From positions 124,001 through 188,000 of the forward strand of contig NZ_JAVAMA010000002.1 of the NCBI RefSeq assembly GCF_030730875.1: 64,000 nt of DNA, given 5' to 3'. The DNA comes from Sphingomonas sp. DG1-23. Its GTDB lineage: Bacteria; Pseudomonadota; Alphaproteobacteria; Sphingomonadales; Sphingomonadaceae. Numbering within the stretch: the stretch's first letter is position 1; every line of letters starts with the position of its first letter. Positions 8,739 through 15,461 of the stretch are shown here, piece by piece. A program made the position numbers and the translations under genes. The notes beneath the pieces were generated by a model. That model saw nothing but the letters and a program-made list of their open reading frames with translations, had not been told where the DNA came from and searched no databases.

Positions 8739-9065
8739 ATGCTAAACGGTAGCGGAATGGCCCGCATGGGCCCGGTGCAGGTGCGGCTCAGCGGCGTGAT
8801 CAAGGTCGACGAGGACGACAAGGAAGTTCCGGCGGTGAACACGCCGACCGTGGCCGAGGCGACGGCGTTGCTCGACCGCAGCGCGCGGGTGAACGGCGCC
8901 GACGGCGTGATCGAGGTCGGCTCGGACTATCGCCGGATCGCGATCGGGCGCGGGCCGCTTTCGACCCAGACGCTGATCGCGGTACAGGCGTGGGGAACGG
9001 CGGTGAAGCAGGCCGAGATCGCGGCAGAGGAGTCCGGGGCGCCGCCGGAGCCCGACGCGGCATAG
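8739..9065 (+). CDS. YbjQ/UPF0145-like small protein
   Basis: A 108-residue soluble protein. The segment RVNGADGVIEVGSDYRRI followed by LIAVQAWGTAVK matches the core pattern of YbjQ-like heavy-metal-binding domain proteins (an alpha helix over A.AV..V.FDY and a final ..AYGTAV). A strong GGAGG sits 9 bases before the ATG. The segment after residue 95 is a short acidic, Pro-rich tail. The function of this family is not established. It precedes rnpB on the same strand. Confidence 0.55.
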   Translation: MLNGSGMARMGPVQVRLSGVIKVDEDDKEVPAVNTPTVAEATALLDRSARVNGADGVIEVGSDYRRIAIGRGPLSTQTLIAVQAWGTAVKQAEIAAEESGAPPEPDAA

Positions 9066-9102
9066 GCCTTGCGCGCCGCGCAGGTGGCGCTAGAGCGGTC
9101 GG

Positions 9103-9497
9103 GCCAGAGGGTCGGGCGGCCGCGTCGATGCGCAAGCATCGCCGAGGAAAGTCCGGGCTCCACGGAACCACGGTGCCGGGTAACGCCCGGCGGGCCGGCT
9201 TGCCGGCTCAGGGAAAGTGCCACAGAGAGCAGACCGCCCACCGGTTCTCCGGAACCAGGGGCAAGGGTGAAAGGGTGCGGCAAGAGCGCACCGCGCGACC
9301 GGCAACGGAAGCGGCACGGCAAACCCCACCGGGAGCAAGACCGAATAGGGGCGGCATATGGGCCTGGTTCCGGCCCGTCGCCCGGGTTGGTTGCTTGAGC
9401 GGCGGAGCAATCCGTCGCCTAGAGGAATGGTCGCACATCGCGCGCCGAGGGTCTCCTTGGGGCGCGAGGACAGAACCCGGCTTATAGACCCTCTGGC
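9103..9497 (+). ncRNA. rnpB: RNase P RNA (class A)
   Basis: The catalytic RNA of RNase P, which trims the 5' ends of tRNA precursors. The universal core is present: GAGGAAAGTCCGGGCTCC at 9144 and the matching GACAGAACCCGGCTTA near 9470, which form helix P4. The ends pair as GCCAGAGGGTC (9103) with GACCCTCTGGC (9487-9497), closing helix P1 and giving about 395 nt, the usual size for alphaproteobacteria. Other core motifs such as AGAGCAGACCGCC-like and GGCAAGGGTGAAAGGG-like segments lie between. Ends are set from the P1 pairing. Confidence 0.95.
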
Positions 9498-9503
9498 ATC
9501 AGC

Positions 9504-9575
9504 GCTCCTGCGAAAGCCGGAGCCCAGGGTTCGAGCGTATCGCCCGCGACCCTGGGCTCCTGCTTTCGCAGGAGC
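9504..9575. repeat. Long inverted repeat after rnpB (possible terminator or REP)
   Basis: Two 27-nt arms, 9504-9530 and 9549-9575, are near-perfect reverse complements (GCTCCTGCGAAAGC...AGCCCAGGGT) around an 18-nt spacer. The hairpin begins 7 nt after the end of rnpB and could terminate or protect that transcript. The GCTCCTGCGAAAGCAGGAGCCCAG motif is a common dispersed palindrome in sphingomonad genomes, as far as I recall. Confidence 0.75.
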
Positions 9576-9630
9576 ACGAAGTTGTTTCCAAGGGTGGCCT
9601 TTGCCCGGCAGCCACCCTATCTGCCCCTCG

Positions 9631-10167
9631 ATGGCACGCGCGACACGATCCTCCGACTGGGGCTTCCCCCGCTGGCGCGAATATGGCGCCGAGCGCGAGG
9701 CGGTGAAGGTGCGGCTGTGCGACCGCCACGGCTGCGACGAACCCGGCGACCGGCCTGCGCCGAAATCGCCCAACAGCCCCGAACGCTGGTATTTCTGCGA
9801 GACGCATGCCGGCGAGTACAACCGCAACTGGAATTATTTCGAGGGGCTGACCGCCGAGGAAGCCGCGGCGCGCGAGGCCGAGGAACGGCGCGACGCGGGC
9901 GGCTTCGCCGAATCGAAGCACAATAGCTGGGCCGGGCCCGGCGACGGCAGCCGCTCGCGCGACGAGATCCGCGCGCTGGAGGTGCTCGATCTCGAGGTCG
10001 ATGCGGATTTCGAGGCGGTGCGGATGGCGTGGCGGCGGCTGGCCAAATCGAACCATCCCGACGTCAAGCCCGGCGACGCCGAGGCGGCGAAGCGCTTTCA
10101 GGCGATCCAGGCGGCATATGAAGTGCTCAAGGCCGCCGAAGAACGCCGGACGTGGAAGCCCGATTGA
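9631..10167 (+). CDS. J-domain protein with N-terminal Cys/His cluster
   Basis: A 178-residue protein with a C-terminal J domain (about 112-178), including the diagnostic HPD at 142-144 (AKSNHPDVKPGDAEAAKRFQ). The J domain stimulates the ATPase of DnaK-type chaperones. The N-terminal half has C30, H33, C35, C56 and H59 (LCDRHGC and FCETH), a plausible zinc site. Unlike DnaJ it has no G/F region and the J domain is at the end. ATG 9631 is chosen because the upstream frame runs through rnpB and the repeat. It overlaps the next gene by 16 bases. Confidence 0.82.
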   Translation: MARATRSSDWGFPRWREYGAEREAVKVRLCDRHGCDEPGDRPAPKSPNSPERWYFCETHAGEYNRNWNYFEGLTAEEAAAREAEERRDAGGFAESKHNSWAGPGDGSRSRDEIRALEVLDLEVDADFEAVRMAWRRLAKSNHPDVKPGDAEAAKRFQAIQAAYEVLKAAEERRTWKPD

Positions 10168-10466
10168 AGGCTGGCATTCGCTCGAACTGGTCGAACGCGG
10201 TTCTGGTCTGCTCGAAATGCTCCAGGAAGCTCGACGGCGGATTCGGACCGAGGGGCAGGACGCCGCTGGCCAAGGCGCTTCGGAAACATCTCGGACTGAA
10301 GAAGGGCCGCAAGGGCGCGGCGGGAATCGTCGAGGTCAAGTGCCTCGGGGTGTGCCCGCGCGGGGCGGTGACGGTGGTCAACGGGGCGCAGGCGCGGGAG
10401 TGGCTGCTGGTGCCCGCAGGGGCGAACCTCGATGCGGTGGCCGGGGACCTTGGGTTGAACGATTGA
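10152..10466 (+). CDS. Thioredoxin-like [2Fe-2S] ferredoxin
   Basis: A 104-residue protein with the thioredoxin-like ferredoxin cysteine set: C20 and C23 (LVCSKCSRKL), C64 and C68 (VKCLGVCPRGAVTVV). This fold binds a [2Fe-2S] cluster and includes stand-alone ferredoxins and the NuoE/HoxE type. The electron partner is not known. The start is taken as the GTG at 10152, which overlaps the J-domain gene, so the pair is probably co-transcribed. A later start would shorten the poorly conserved first residues. SufE, another Fe-S related protein, is convergent downstream. Confidence 0.75.
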   Translation: MEARLKAGIRSNWSNAVLVCSKCSRKLDGGFGPRGRTPLAKALRKHLGLKKGRKGAAGIVEVKCLGVCPRGAVTVVNGAQAREWLLVPAGANLDAVAGDLGLND

Positions 10467-10472
10467 TATCGT

Positions 10473-10573
10473 CACCCCGGCCTTGTGCCGGGGTCCACCG
10501 GGAAGCAACGGAAAGGCAAGCGGCCTGGCTCGGCCCGTGCGGCTTGGTGGACCCCGGCACAAGGCCGGGGTGG
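10473..10573. repeat. Inverted repeat between convergent ferredoxin and sufE genes
   Basis: Arms CACCCCGGCCTTGTGCCGGGG (about 10473-10499) and its complement at about 10546-10573 surround a 46-nt spacer, and each arm can also fold on itself (CCCCGGC...GCCGGGG). It lies between two genes that end toward each other and may act as a bidirectional terminator. It belongs to the dispersed CCCGGC-type palindromes seen elsewhere in this window. Confidence 0.75.
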
Positions 10574-10581
10574 CGGGGAGA

Positions 10582-10989
10582 TTAGCCCGCGTACCTTGTC
10601 GCGGTCTCGCGGATCAGCGCGATCATGTTGGGGATGCCTTGAGTGCGGTTCGAGCTGAGCTGGTTGCGCAGGTCGAACGGGGCGAGCGCCGCTTCGATAT
10701 CGGTGGCGAGAATCTCCGCGGGGCTGCGGTCCTGCACCGTGAGCAGCACCAATGCGATGATGCCCTTGGTGATCGCGGCATTCGAATCGGCGAGGAAGTG
10801 GAGCGCGCCGTCGTCCTTGCGGGTGGGATAGACCCATACCGAGGCCGAGCAGCCGCGGACGAGCGTGGCGTCGGTCTTGAGGGGGTCGGGCATCGGCTCG
10901 AGCGCGCGGCCCAGATCGATCAACAGGCGATAGCGGTCGTCGGCGTCGAGGAACTCATATTCTTCGCGAAGGTCGGCGAGGCTGGTCAT
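10582..10989 (-). CDS. sufE: SufE family sulfur acceptor
   Basis: A 135-residue SufE-fold protein with the sulfur-accepting cysteine at C47 in LVRGCSASVWVYP, and the family's conserved tail (FDLRNQLSSNRTQGIPNMIALIR). SufE takes persulfide sulfur from the desulfurase SufS for Fe-S cluster assembly; length matches the family. The ATG at 10989 is 25 bp downstream of the last psp-linked gene on the same strand, so it may share that transcript. The rest of the suf genes are not in the window. Confidence 0.9.
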   Translation of the reverse strand: MTSLADLREEYEFLDADDRYRLLIDLGRALEPMPDPLKTDATLVRGCSASVWVYPTRKDDGALHFLADSNAAITKGIIALVLLTVQDRSPAEILATDIEAALAPFDLRNQLSSNRTQGIPNMIALIRETATRYAG

Positions 10990-11014
10990 GCGGGCCCCGC
11001 TAGCCGGGTGGACC

Positions 11015-11266
11015 CTAGAGGTCCACCCCGGCGGCGATCGCCTCGAGCTTGCGGATGCGTTCCTTGAGGTCGGCGATCTCGATGCGCGAGGCGGCGGAGG
11101 GCATTGCCGGTTCGGCCTGCACCCCGGACGCGCGGTGCTCGGCGAGTTCCTGGCGCTTGAGCGCGAGCCAGCCGCGCCAGCCCGAGAGCCCCGCCGCGGT
11201 CACCATCGCCACGCCGGCGAGGCCCGAGACCGAAAGCGTGATGTAGAGATTGGGGTCGACGGTCAT
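11015..11266 (-). CDS. Small membrane coiled-coil protein, psp operon (member 5, divergent)
   Basis: An 83-residue protein with one membrane helix near residues 8-30 and a C-terminal coiled coil (RIEIADLKERIRKLEAIAAG). GGGAG lies before the ATG at 11266; the frame continues upstream but without a ribosome site. It is the last of the small genes after pspC and has the same layout (anchor plus heptads), but the shared VLERI..TD signature is reduced to KLEAIAAG. Function is unknown; an accessory part in envelope stress is inferred from position. Confidence 0.7.
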   Translation of the reverse strand: MTVDPNLYITLSVSGLAGVAMVTAAGLSGWRGWLALKRQELAEHRASGVQAEPAMPSAASRIEIADLKERIRKLEAIAAGVDL

Positions 11267-11282
11267 TGCATGTCTCCCTGAT

Positions 11283-11552
11283 CTAGGGGTTTTTCTTGTC
11301 GCGCAGCGCCTCGATCTCGCGGTCGAGACGCAGGCTGCTGGCTTCGCTGTCGGTAATGACCCGTTCGAGGACCTGGACGCGCTCCTTGAGCGCACGGACC
11401 TCGTCGCGGAGCCTTGCGGCGTCGGATGCCGTGTCGCTGCCGCGGAAGACTTCGTTGCCGTGCTTGTCCTTGTGGATGCCGAAGCGCGCCTTGAGGACGC
11501 TGCCGATCGTCACGATGACGATGATGGCGACAACCATTTCGAACGGGTTCAT
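11283..11552 (-). CDS. PspB-like small membrane coiled-coil protein (member 4)
   Basis: An 89-residue protein: membrane helix at 5-21, a basic segment KARFGIHKDKHGNEVFRG, a coiled coil at 46-66, the signature VLERVITD (61-68) and LDREIEALR (76-84). AAGGAG precedes the ATG. The signature matches the PspB segment VERIIAADNPDF and the tails of its neighbours, so I read it as a PspB-derived paralogue. PspB normally binds PspC and helps release PspF from PspA; what an extra copy does is unknown. Confidence 0.8.
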   Translation of the reverse strand: MNPFEMVVAIIVIVTIGSVLKARFGIHKDKHGNEVFRGSDTASDAARLRDEVRALKERVQVLERVITDSEASSLRLDREIEALRDKKNP

Positions 11553-11576
11553 CCCATTTACTCCTTGTGCGGCGCC

Positions 11577-11702
11577 TCAGGCGCCCTGTTGCTGCTGCCG
11601 GGCGAGCTTTTCCGCGCGGCGGACGGGGCGATCCCGGGCTTCGGCGAGGGCAATAGCTCCCCCGCACAGTGCCGTCAGCACTGCGAACACGACGATGATC
11701 AT
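11577..11702 (-). CDS. 41-aa membrane peptide in psp operon
   Basis: A 41-residue protein: hydrophobic helix MIIVVFAVLTALCGGAIAL followed by a charged amphipathic tail (EARDRPVRRAEKLARQ). GAGG precedes the ATG at 11702, and the gene sits between paralogues 3 and 4 in the same direction, so it is likely translated. It has no coiled-coil signature and is too short to be a paralogue. Function unknown. Confidence 0.6.
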   Translation of the reverse strand: MIIVVFAVLTALCGGAIALAEARDRPVRRAEKLARQQQQGA

Positions 11703-11742
11703 TTTGTGGTCCTCAGATTGGGCTGCGTCTCGCGCAGCGGGC

Positions 11743-12009
11743 TTAGTTGAGCGGCGCGTCGCGCAGCTGTTCGATTTCATCCGCGACGGCGATGCCGCGG
11801 TCGGTGACGATCCGTTCGAGAACCCGGACCCTCTGTTCGAGCCGCTCGGTCTGGGCGGCATATTGGGCGGCTTTCTCGGCGACCATCTGCGATTCGATCT
11901 CCATCTGGCGCTCCTTGAGCTTGAACCAGGGCTTGACGAACACCCCGCCCAGGATGGCCAGCAGGCCGCAGGAAATGCCCAGGATCGGGATGAGCAGCGG
12001 GTTGATCAT
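11743..12009 (-). CDS. PspB-like small membrane coiled-coil protein (member 3)
   Basis: An 88-residue protein with a membrane helix at 4-24 (PLLIPILGISCGLLAILGGVF), a basic KPWFKLKERQ, a long coiled coil (35-66), the signature VLERIVTD (63-70) and ADEIEQLR (76-83). The ATG at 12009 has GAGGAGG five bases upstream and is preferred to the TTG at 12012. It lies 10 bp after member 2 and shares its tail. A paralogue of the PspB type is inferred from the shared signature. Confidence 0.8.
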   Translation of the reverse strand: MINPLLIPILGISCGLLAILGGVFVKPWFKLKERQMEIESQMVAEKAAQYAAQTERLEQRVRVLERIVTDRGIAVADEIEQLRDAPLN

Positions 12010-12019
12010 CAAAGCCTCC

Positions 12020-12352
12020 TCAATTGCTCTTGGTGCCGCGCAGCTGCTCGATCTCGCGGTCGAGACTGTGCGAACTGTCGGTGACGATCCGCTCGACGTT
12101 GATCAGCCGGTCCTTGACCGAGCCGAGCTCGGCGCGGAGCTGGGCGTTTTCCTGGCTGAGCAGCTTGATCCGCTCCATCGCCTCGTCATTCTTCTGCGGG
12201 TAGATCGCCTTGCCCCAGCTATTCTCCAGCGGGTAGCCGTTCTTGATCCGCAGCCAGGTGGTGAAGATCCACCCGATGATCCCGAAGCCTCCGAGCAGCA
12301 TCGCGCTGCCGATGATCCAGGGAAGGTTGCTCATGACGATTGCTTCACTCAT
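12020..12352 (-). CDS. PspB-like small membrane coiled-coil protein (member 2)
   Basis: A 110-residue protein with a membrane helix at about 10-33, then RIKNGYPLENSWGK, a coiled coil (56-85), VERIVTD (86-92) and LDREIEQLR (97-105). The GYPLEN motif is shared with member 1 (RAKHGYPLENEWKG), which points to a recent duplication of these two. AAGGAA precedes the ATG at 12352; a second ATG at 12334 is possible. Function is inferred only from its place in the psp operon. Confidence 0.8.
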   Translation of the reverse strand: MSEAIVMSNLPWIIGSAMLLGGFGIIGWIFTTWLRIKNGYPLENSWGKAIYPQKNDEAMERIKLLSQENAQLRAELGSVKDRLINVERIVTDSSHSLDREIEQLRGTKSN

Positions 12353-12367
12353 CTCGTGTTCCTTCGC

Positions 12368-12655
12368 TCAGCGCAGGCTGTCGATTTCGCGGGCGGTGCG
12401 CTCGGCGGGGTCGGTGGCGATCCGTTCGAGCACTGCGATCCGGTCTTCGAGCCGCGAGATCTGGCCGGTGAGGCGCTCATTCTCCGTGGAGAGGAGCTCG
12501 ATCTTGCGGTCCGCTTCCGGGTCGCCCTTCGCGGTGGTGCCCTTCCATTCATTCTCGAGCGGGTAACCGTGCTTTGCGCGGATCATGTTATTGATCAGCC
12601 AGCCGGCGGTCGAGATCCCGATGATCAGGAGCACGAAGATCATGCCGTCCTGCAT
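12368..12655 (-). CDS. PspB-like small membrane coiled-coil protein (member 1)
   Basis: A 95-residue protein: membrane helix 4-24, GYPLENEWKG (30-39), coiled coil 50-78, signature VLERIATD (75-82) and AREIDSLR (88-95). Its last residues match the end of PspC (ADEIDSLR), encoded just upstream. GGGAGGAAAG lies before the ATG at 12655. It starts the run of four clearly related small genes after pspC. Confidence 0.82.
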   Translation of the reverse strand: MQDGMIFVLLIIGISTAGWLINNMIRAKHGYPLENEWKGTTAKGDPEADRKIELLSTENERLTGQISRLEDRIAVLERIATDPAERTAREIDSLR

Positions 12656-12684
12656 TGACTTTCCTCCCTGTTGACAGCCCCGCC

Positions 12685-13059
12685 TCAGCGCAGGCTGTCG
12701 ATCTCGTCGGCGAGCCGGGTGTTGCGGCTGGTATAGTACATCTCGATATCGGCGAGCCGGCGGTCGATGTCGCGGAAGGTCGAGCGGACCTGCGCGGTCG
12801 AGCGGCTCGGATTCGAGCGGACGCCCTGCCAGAACTTCTCTTCCTCGGGCCCCTGATAGAGGCCGGCCGGCTTGTTCGGCGCGAGCCAGGCGATCAGGAA
12901 GTAGAAGAGGATCGACGTGCCGCTGGTCGCGAAGGCGAGGAAAACCATGCCGAGGCGAAGCCAGATCGCTTCGATGCCGGTGTAGTCCGCCAGCCCGGCA
13001 CAGACGCCGAGGACCTTGCCGTTGGACTTGTCGAGGTAGAATTTCGTACGGGCGGACAT
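12685..13059 (-). CDS. pspC: Phage shock protein PspC, extended form
   Basis: A 124-residue protein with a PspC domain at 1-65 (FYLDKSNGKVLGVCAGLADYTGIEAIWLRLG, then a hydrophobic helix ending IAWLAPNKP). A longer coiled-coil tail follows (90-124, including STFRDIDRRLADIEMYYTSRN and ADEIDSLR). PspC is an inner-membrane sensor partner of PspB. The start at 13059 has GAGGAGGA upstream; the gene begins one base after the end of pspB. The open frame continues upstream over pspB, but that part is a shadow. The tail resembles those of the small genes downstream. Confidence 0.92.
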   Translation of the reverse strand: MSARTKFYLDKSNGKVLGVCAGLADYTGIEAIWLRLGMVFLAFATSGTSILFYFLIAWLAPNKPAGLYQGPEEEKFWQGVRSNPSRSTAQVRSTFRDIDRRLADIEMYYTSRNTRLADEIDSLR

Positions 13060-13060
13060 C

Positions 13061-13333
13061 TCAGTTCCTCCTCGAGATATCGAAGGGGCTCGGTTCCTGG
13101 CGCGAGGCCGAGAGCGGGCGGAAATCGGGGTTGTCGGCGGCAATGATGCGTTCGACGGTGAGCAGGCGCTCCTCGAGCTGCTTGGCAGTGTAATAGAGCT
13201 CGTCGAGAAGCTTCTCGTCCTCGCCGGTGATCGTCGCTGCCGTCTTCCACCGGGTGATATAGTGCATGATCACCCAGGGAAGGCCGACGAAGAGCATCCC
13301 GACGATGACGATGGGCAGGAAAACCTCTTCCAT
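13061..13333 (-). CDS. pspB: Phage shock protein PspB
   Basis: A 90-residue protein: N-terminal membrane helix (3-25), WKTAATITGEDEKLLDELYYTAKQLEERL coiled coil, and the PspB hallmark VERIIAADNPDFRP (60-73). It has about 10 extra C-terminal residues compared with the enterobacterial protein. PspB with PspC senses inner-membrane stress and draws PspA off PspF. It lies four bases after pspA and one base before pspC. Confidence 0.93.
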   Translation of the reverse strand: MEEVFLPIVIVGMLFVGLPWVIMHYITRWKTAATITGEDEKLLDELYYTAKQLEERLLTVERIIAADNPDFRPLSASRQEPSPFDISRRN

Positions 13334-13336
13334 CGC

Positions 13337-14005
13337 TTACGCTCCCTTGTTCAGGCGGGCCTTCAGCGCTTCGAGCTCGGCATCCACCTTCTCGGACGAG
13401 CGCAACTCGGCGATCTCTTCCTCGAGGCTCTTGGGAGCGCCGCCCAGACCGGCTGCCTCGGCGCGACCCTCGGCGAAATCGACCCGGCGTTCGAGGACGT
13501 CGAAGCGCGAGAAGGCGTCGTGCATCTTCGAGCCGTTGGTCATCTCGCGCAGGCGCGTGCGGTTGTTGGCGCTCTCCAGCCGGGCGACGATCGAGTTCTG
13601 ACGGACCCGCGCCTCGCGCAGCTTGTTCTGGAGCTTGGTGATGTCTTCCTCCGAAGCCTTGAGCGCCTCGTCGAGCACGCCGATCTCGGTCGAAAGCTGC
13701 TCGCACATGTCGGCGGCCTTCTGTTTTTCGACGAGCGCTGCCTTGGCGAGGTCCTCGCGGCCCTTGCTGAGCGCCAGCTCGGCCTTCTCGGTCCAGCTCT
13801 CCTGGAGCTTTTCGAGCTTGGCGATGTGGCGGCGCATTTCCTTCTGATCGGCGATGGTGCGCGCGGCGGAGGCGCGAACCTCGACCAAGGTCTCCTCCAT
13901 CTCGAGGATGATCATGCGGATCATCTTGGCCGGGTCTTCGGCCTTGTCGAGAAGGTCGGTGACGTTGGCGGCGATGATATCGCGGGTTCGCGAGAAGATA
14001 CCCAT
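13337..14005 (-). CDS. pspA: Phage shock protein PspA
   Basis: A 222-residue PspA/IM30 family protein that is almost entirely coiled coil. It begins GIFSRTRDIIAANVTDLLDKAEDPAKMIRMIILEMEETL, the standard family N-terminus. PspA binds and inhibits PspF and, when released, binds the inner membrane to limit proton leakage. Length matches the family. AAGGAG lies before the ATG at 14005. It is the first long gene of the operon served by the sigma-54 promoter at 14276-14291. Confidence 0.96.
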   Translation of the reverse strand: MGIFSRTRDIIAANVTDLLDKAEDPAKMIRMIILEMEETLVEVRASAARTIADQKEMRRHIAKLEKLQESWTEKAELALSKGREDLAKAALVEKQKAADMCEQLSTEIGVLDEALKASEEDITKLQNKLREARVRQNSIVARLESANNRTRLREMTNGSKMHDAFSRFDVLERRVDFAEGRAEAAGLGGAPKSLEEEIAELRSSEKVDAELEALKARLNKGA

Positions 14006-14108
14006 TCCAGAACTCCTTCGTTTTTGGGATCCGCCGGGAGAGACTAGGGGGTGTCCCTCCCGGCGGGTTTCCGCTCGCGGGGCAATGCGAGCGGAGCGAC
14101 CTCGTGCC

Positions 14109-14216
14109 TCAGGCGATCGCCGGGCCGACTGCGCTGGCCATCAGGATGGCGCTGGCGAAGAAGGCGACGGTGACGGCGAAGAAGGCGTTGCGAACATTCT
14201 TTGCTTCGTAAGTCAT
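14109..14216 (-). CDS. 35-aa membrane peptide leading the psp operon
   Basis: A 35-residue frame (MTYEAKNVRNAFFAVTVAF, then FASAILMASAVGPAIA) predicting one membrane helix or an uncleaved signal. A weak GGGAAACGAG lies upstream. It is the first frame after the sigma-54 promoter and about 100 bp before pspA in the same direction. Codon choice is like its neighbours. Reality as a protein is supported by position and hydrophobic pattern only. It could be a small stress-induced membrane peptide. Confidence 0.55.
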   Translation of the reverse strand: MTYEAKNVRNAFFAVTVAFFASAILMASAVGPAIA

Positions 14217-14275
14217 GATCTCGTTTCCCTGAACCTGTGTTTTGGTCCGCCCGTTGGCGGGCTTGCCAATAGCTT

Positions 14276-14291
14276 TGCAGGAGGCGTGCCA
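14276..14291 (-). promoter_or_regulatory. Sigma-54 promoter of the psp operon
   Basis: On the minus strand the sequence reads TGGCACGCCTCCTGCA, an excellent match to the RpoN consensus TGGCACG-N4-TTGCA, with the -24 GG and -12 GC ten bases apart. Transcription would start near 14265 and run through the 35-aa peptide and pspA. The divergent gene pspF encodes the matching activator. PspF sites would be expected between 14292 and 14393. Confidence 0.88.
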
Positions 14292-14393
14292 AATCGCCAG
14301 AACCGCAGAAATCAGCCATTTTTGCCATTCATCTGACGTTCAGTGGCTAAATAGGGCTTGCCAAGAGTTGGGAAAATTCGCCAAAGGTTCGGC

Positions 14394-15428
14394 ATGGAGC
14401 GCGCAACCCAGGTCATCGGCCAATCCGGAGCCTTTCTCGACGCGCTCGAACGCGCCAGTCGCGCCGCGGCGCTCGACCGTCCGGTGCTCGTCATCGGCGA
14501 GCGCGGGACCGGCAAGGAACTGGTCGCCGAACGCCTCCACCGGCTGAGCCCGCGCTGGGACCAGCCGCTGGTCATCATGAATTGCGCGGCCTTGCCCGAG
14601 ACTCTGATCGAGGCCGAATTGTTCGGGCATGAATCGGGGGCGTTCACCGGCGCGACCAAGGCGCGCGCGGGACGCTTCGAAGAGGCGCATCGCGGCACCT
14701 TGTTCCTCGACGAGTTGGGGACGCTGTCGATGGCGGCGCAGGACCGGCTGCTGCGCGCGGTCGAATATGGCGAAGTGACGCGGATCGGCTCGTCGCGGCC
14801 GCTGCATGTCGACGTGCGCATCGTCGCGGCGACCAACGAGCATCTGCCCGACAAGGTCGACAAGGGAACGTTCCGCGCCGATCTGCTCGACCGGCTGTCG
14901 TTCGAGGTGGTGACCTTGCCGCCCCTGCGCGCGCGGCGGGGCGACATCGAAGTGCTCGCCGATTTCTTCGGGCGGCGGATGGCGTCGGAGATCGGCCTGG
15001 CCGACTGGCCGGGCTGGGGCCCGAATGCGCTCGACGCGATGCTGACCTATGACTGGCCGGGCAATGTCCGCGAATTGCGCAATGTCGTCGAGCGCGCAGT
15101 CTATCGCTGGGAGCGCGAAGGGCCGGTGGATTCGATCGAGATCGATCCGTTCAAGTCTCCGTTCCGGCCTCGGGTCCCGGTTCCGGCGCAGGCCGCGGCA
15201 CCGGCCGAAGCGGCGCCGGTTCCCATAGCCGAAGCCGAGCCGGCGACGGCGTTCGACGGCGGGACCGACTTCAAATCGCGCGTGAACGCGTTCGAGCGGC
15301 AAGTGCTGTCGCGGGCGCTGGCCGAGCATCGCTACAATCAGCGATCGACCGCCGAAGCGCTGGGGCTGACCTATGACCAGTTGCGGCATGCCTTGAAGCG
15401 GCACGAATTGCTGGGAGCGGGGGCCTAA
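14394..15428 (+). CDS. pspF: Psp operon transcriptional activator PspF
   Basis: A 344-residue sigma-54 activator with no N-terminal receiver or sensor domain, as in PspF. Walker A is GERGTGKE (35-42), the sigma-54 contact loop is GAFTGA (82-87), Walker B is LFLDE (103-107), and an arginine-rich sensor region follows. A Pro/Ala-rich linker (about 255-290) leads to a C-terminal Fis-type helix-turn-helix (FKSRVNAFERQVLSRALAEHRYNQRSTAEALGLTYDQLRHAL). ATG 14394 has AAAGG upstream. It is divergent from pspA, whose product inhibits it. Full length for the family. Confidence 0.93.
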   Translation: MERATQVIGQSGAFLDALERASRAAALDRPVLVIGERGTGKELVAERLHRLSPRWDQPLVIMNCAALPETLIEAELFGHESGAFTGATKARAGRFEEAHRGTLFLDELGTLSMAAQDRLLRAVEYGEVTRIGSSRPLHVDVRIVAATNEHLPDKVDKGTFRADLLDRLSFEVVTLPPLRARRGDIEVLADFFGRRMASEIGLADWPGWGPNALDAMLTYDWPGNVRELRNVVERAVYRWEREGPVDSIEIDPFKSPFRPRVPVPAQAAAPAEAAPVPIAEAEPATAFDGGTDFKSRVNAFERQVLSRALAEHRYNQRSTAEALGLTYDQLRHALKRHELLGAGA

Positions 15429-15432
15429 AAAG

Positions 15433-15456
15433 CCCTCTCCCGCCTGCGGGAGAGGG
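15433..15456 (-). terminator. Hairpin terminator between pspF and the PuuD-like gene
   Basis: Arms CCCTCTCCCGC (15433-15443) and GCGGGAGAGGG (15446-15456) form a perfect 11-bp stem. On the minus strand it is followed by CTTTTT, so it reads as an intrinsic terminator for the minus-strand gene ending at 15462. It may also stop pspF transcripts from the other side. Confidence 0.8.
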
Positions 15457-15461
15457 AGAGA

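Noticed and set aside
9460-9600. Possible CRISPR repeat near rnpB
   Set aside because: Only one inverted pair and no regular spacers; it is a palindrome after rnpB.
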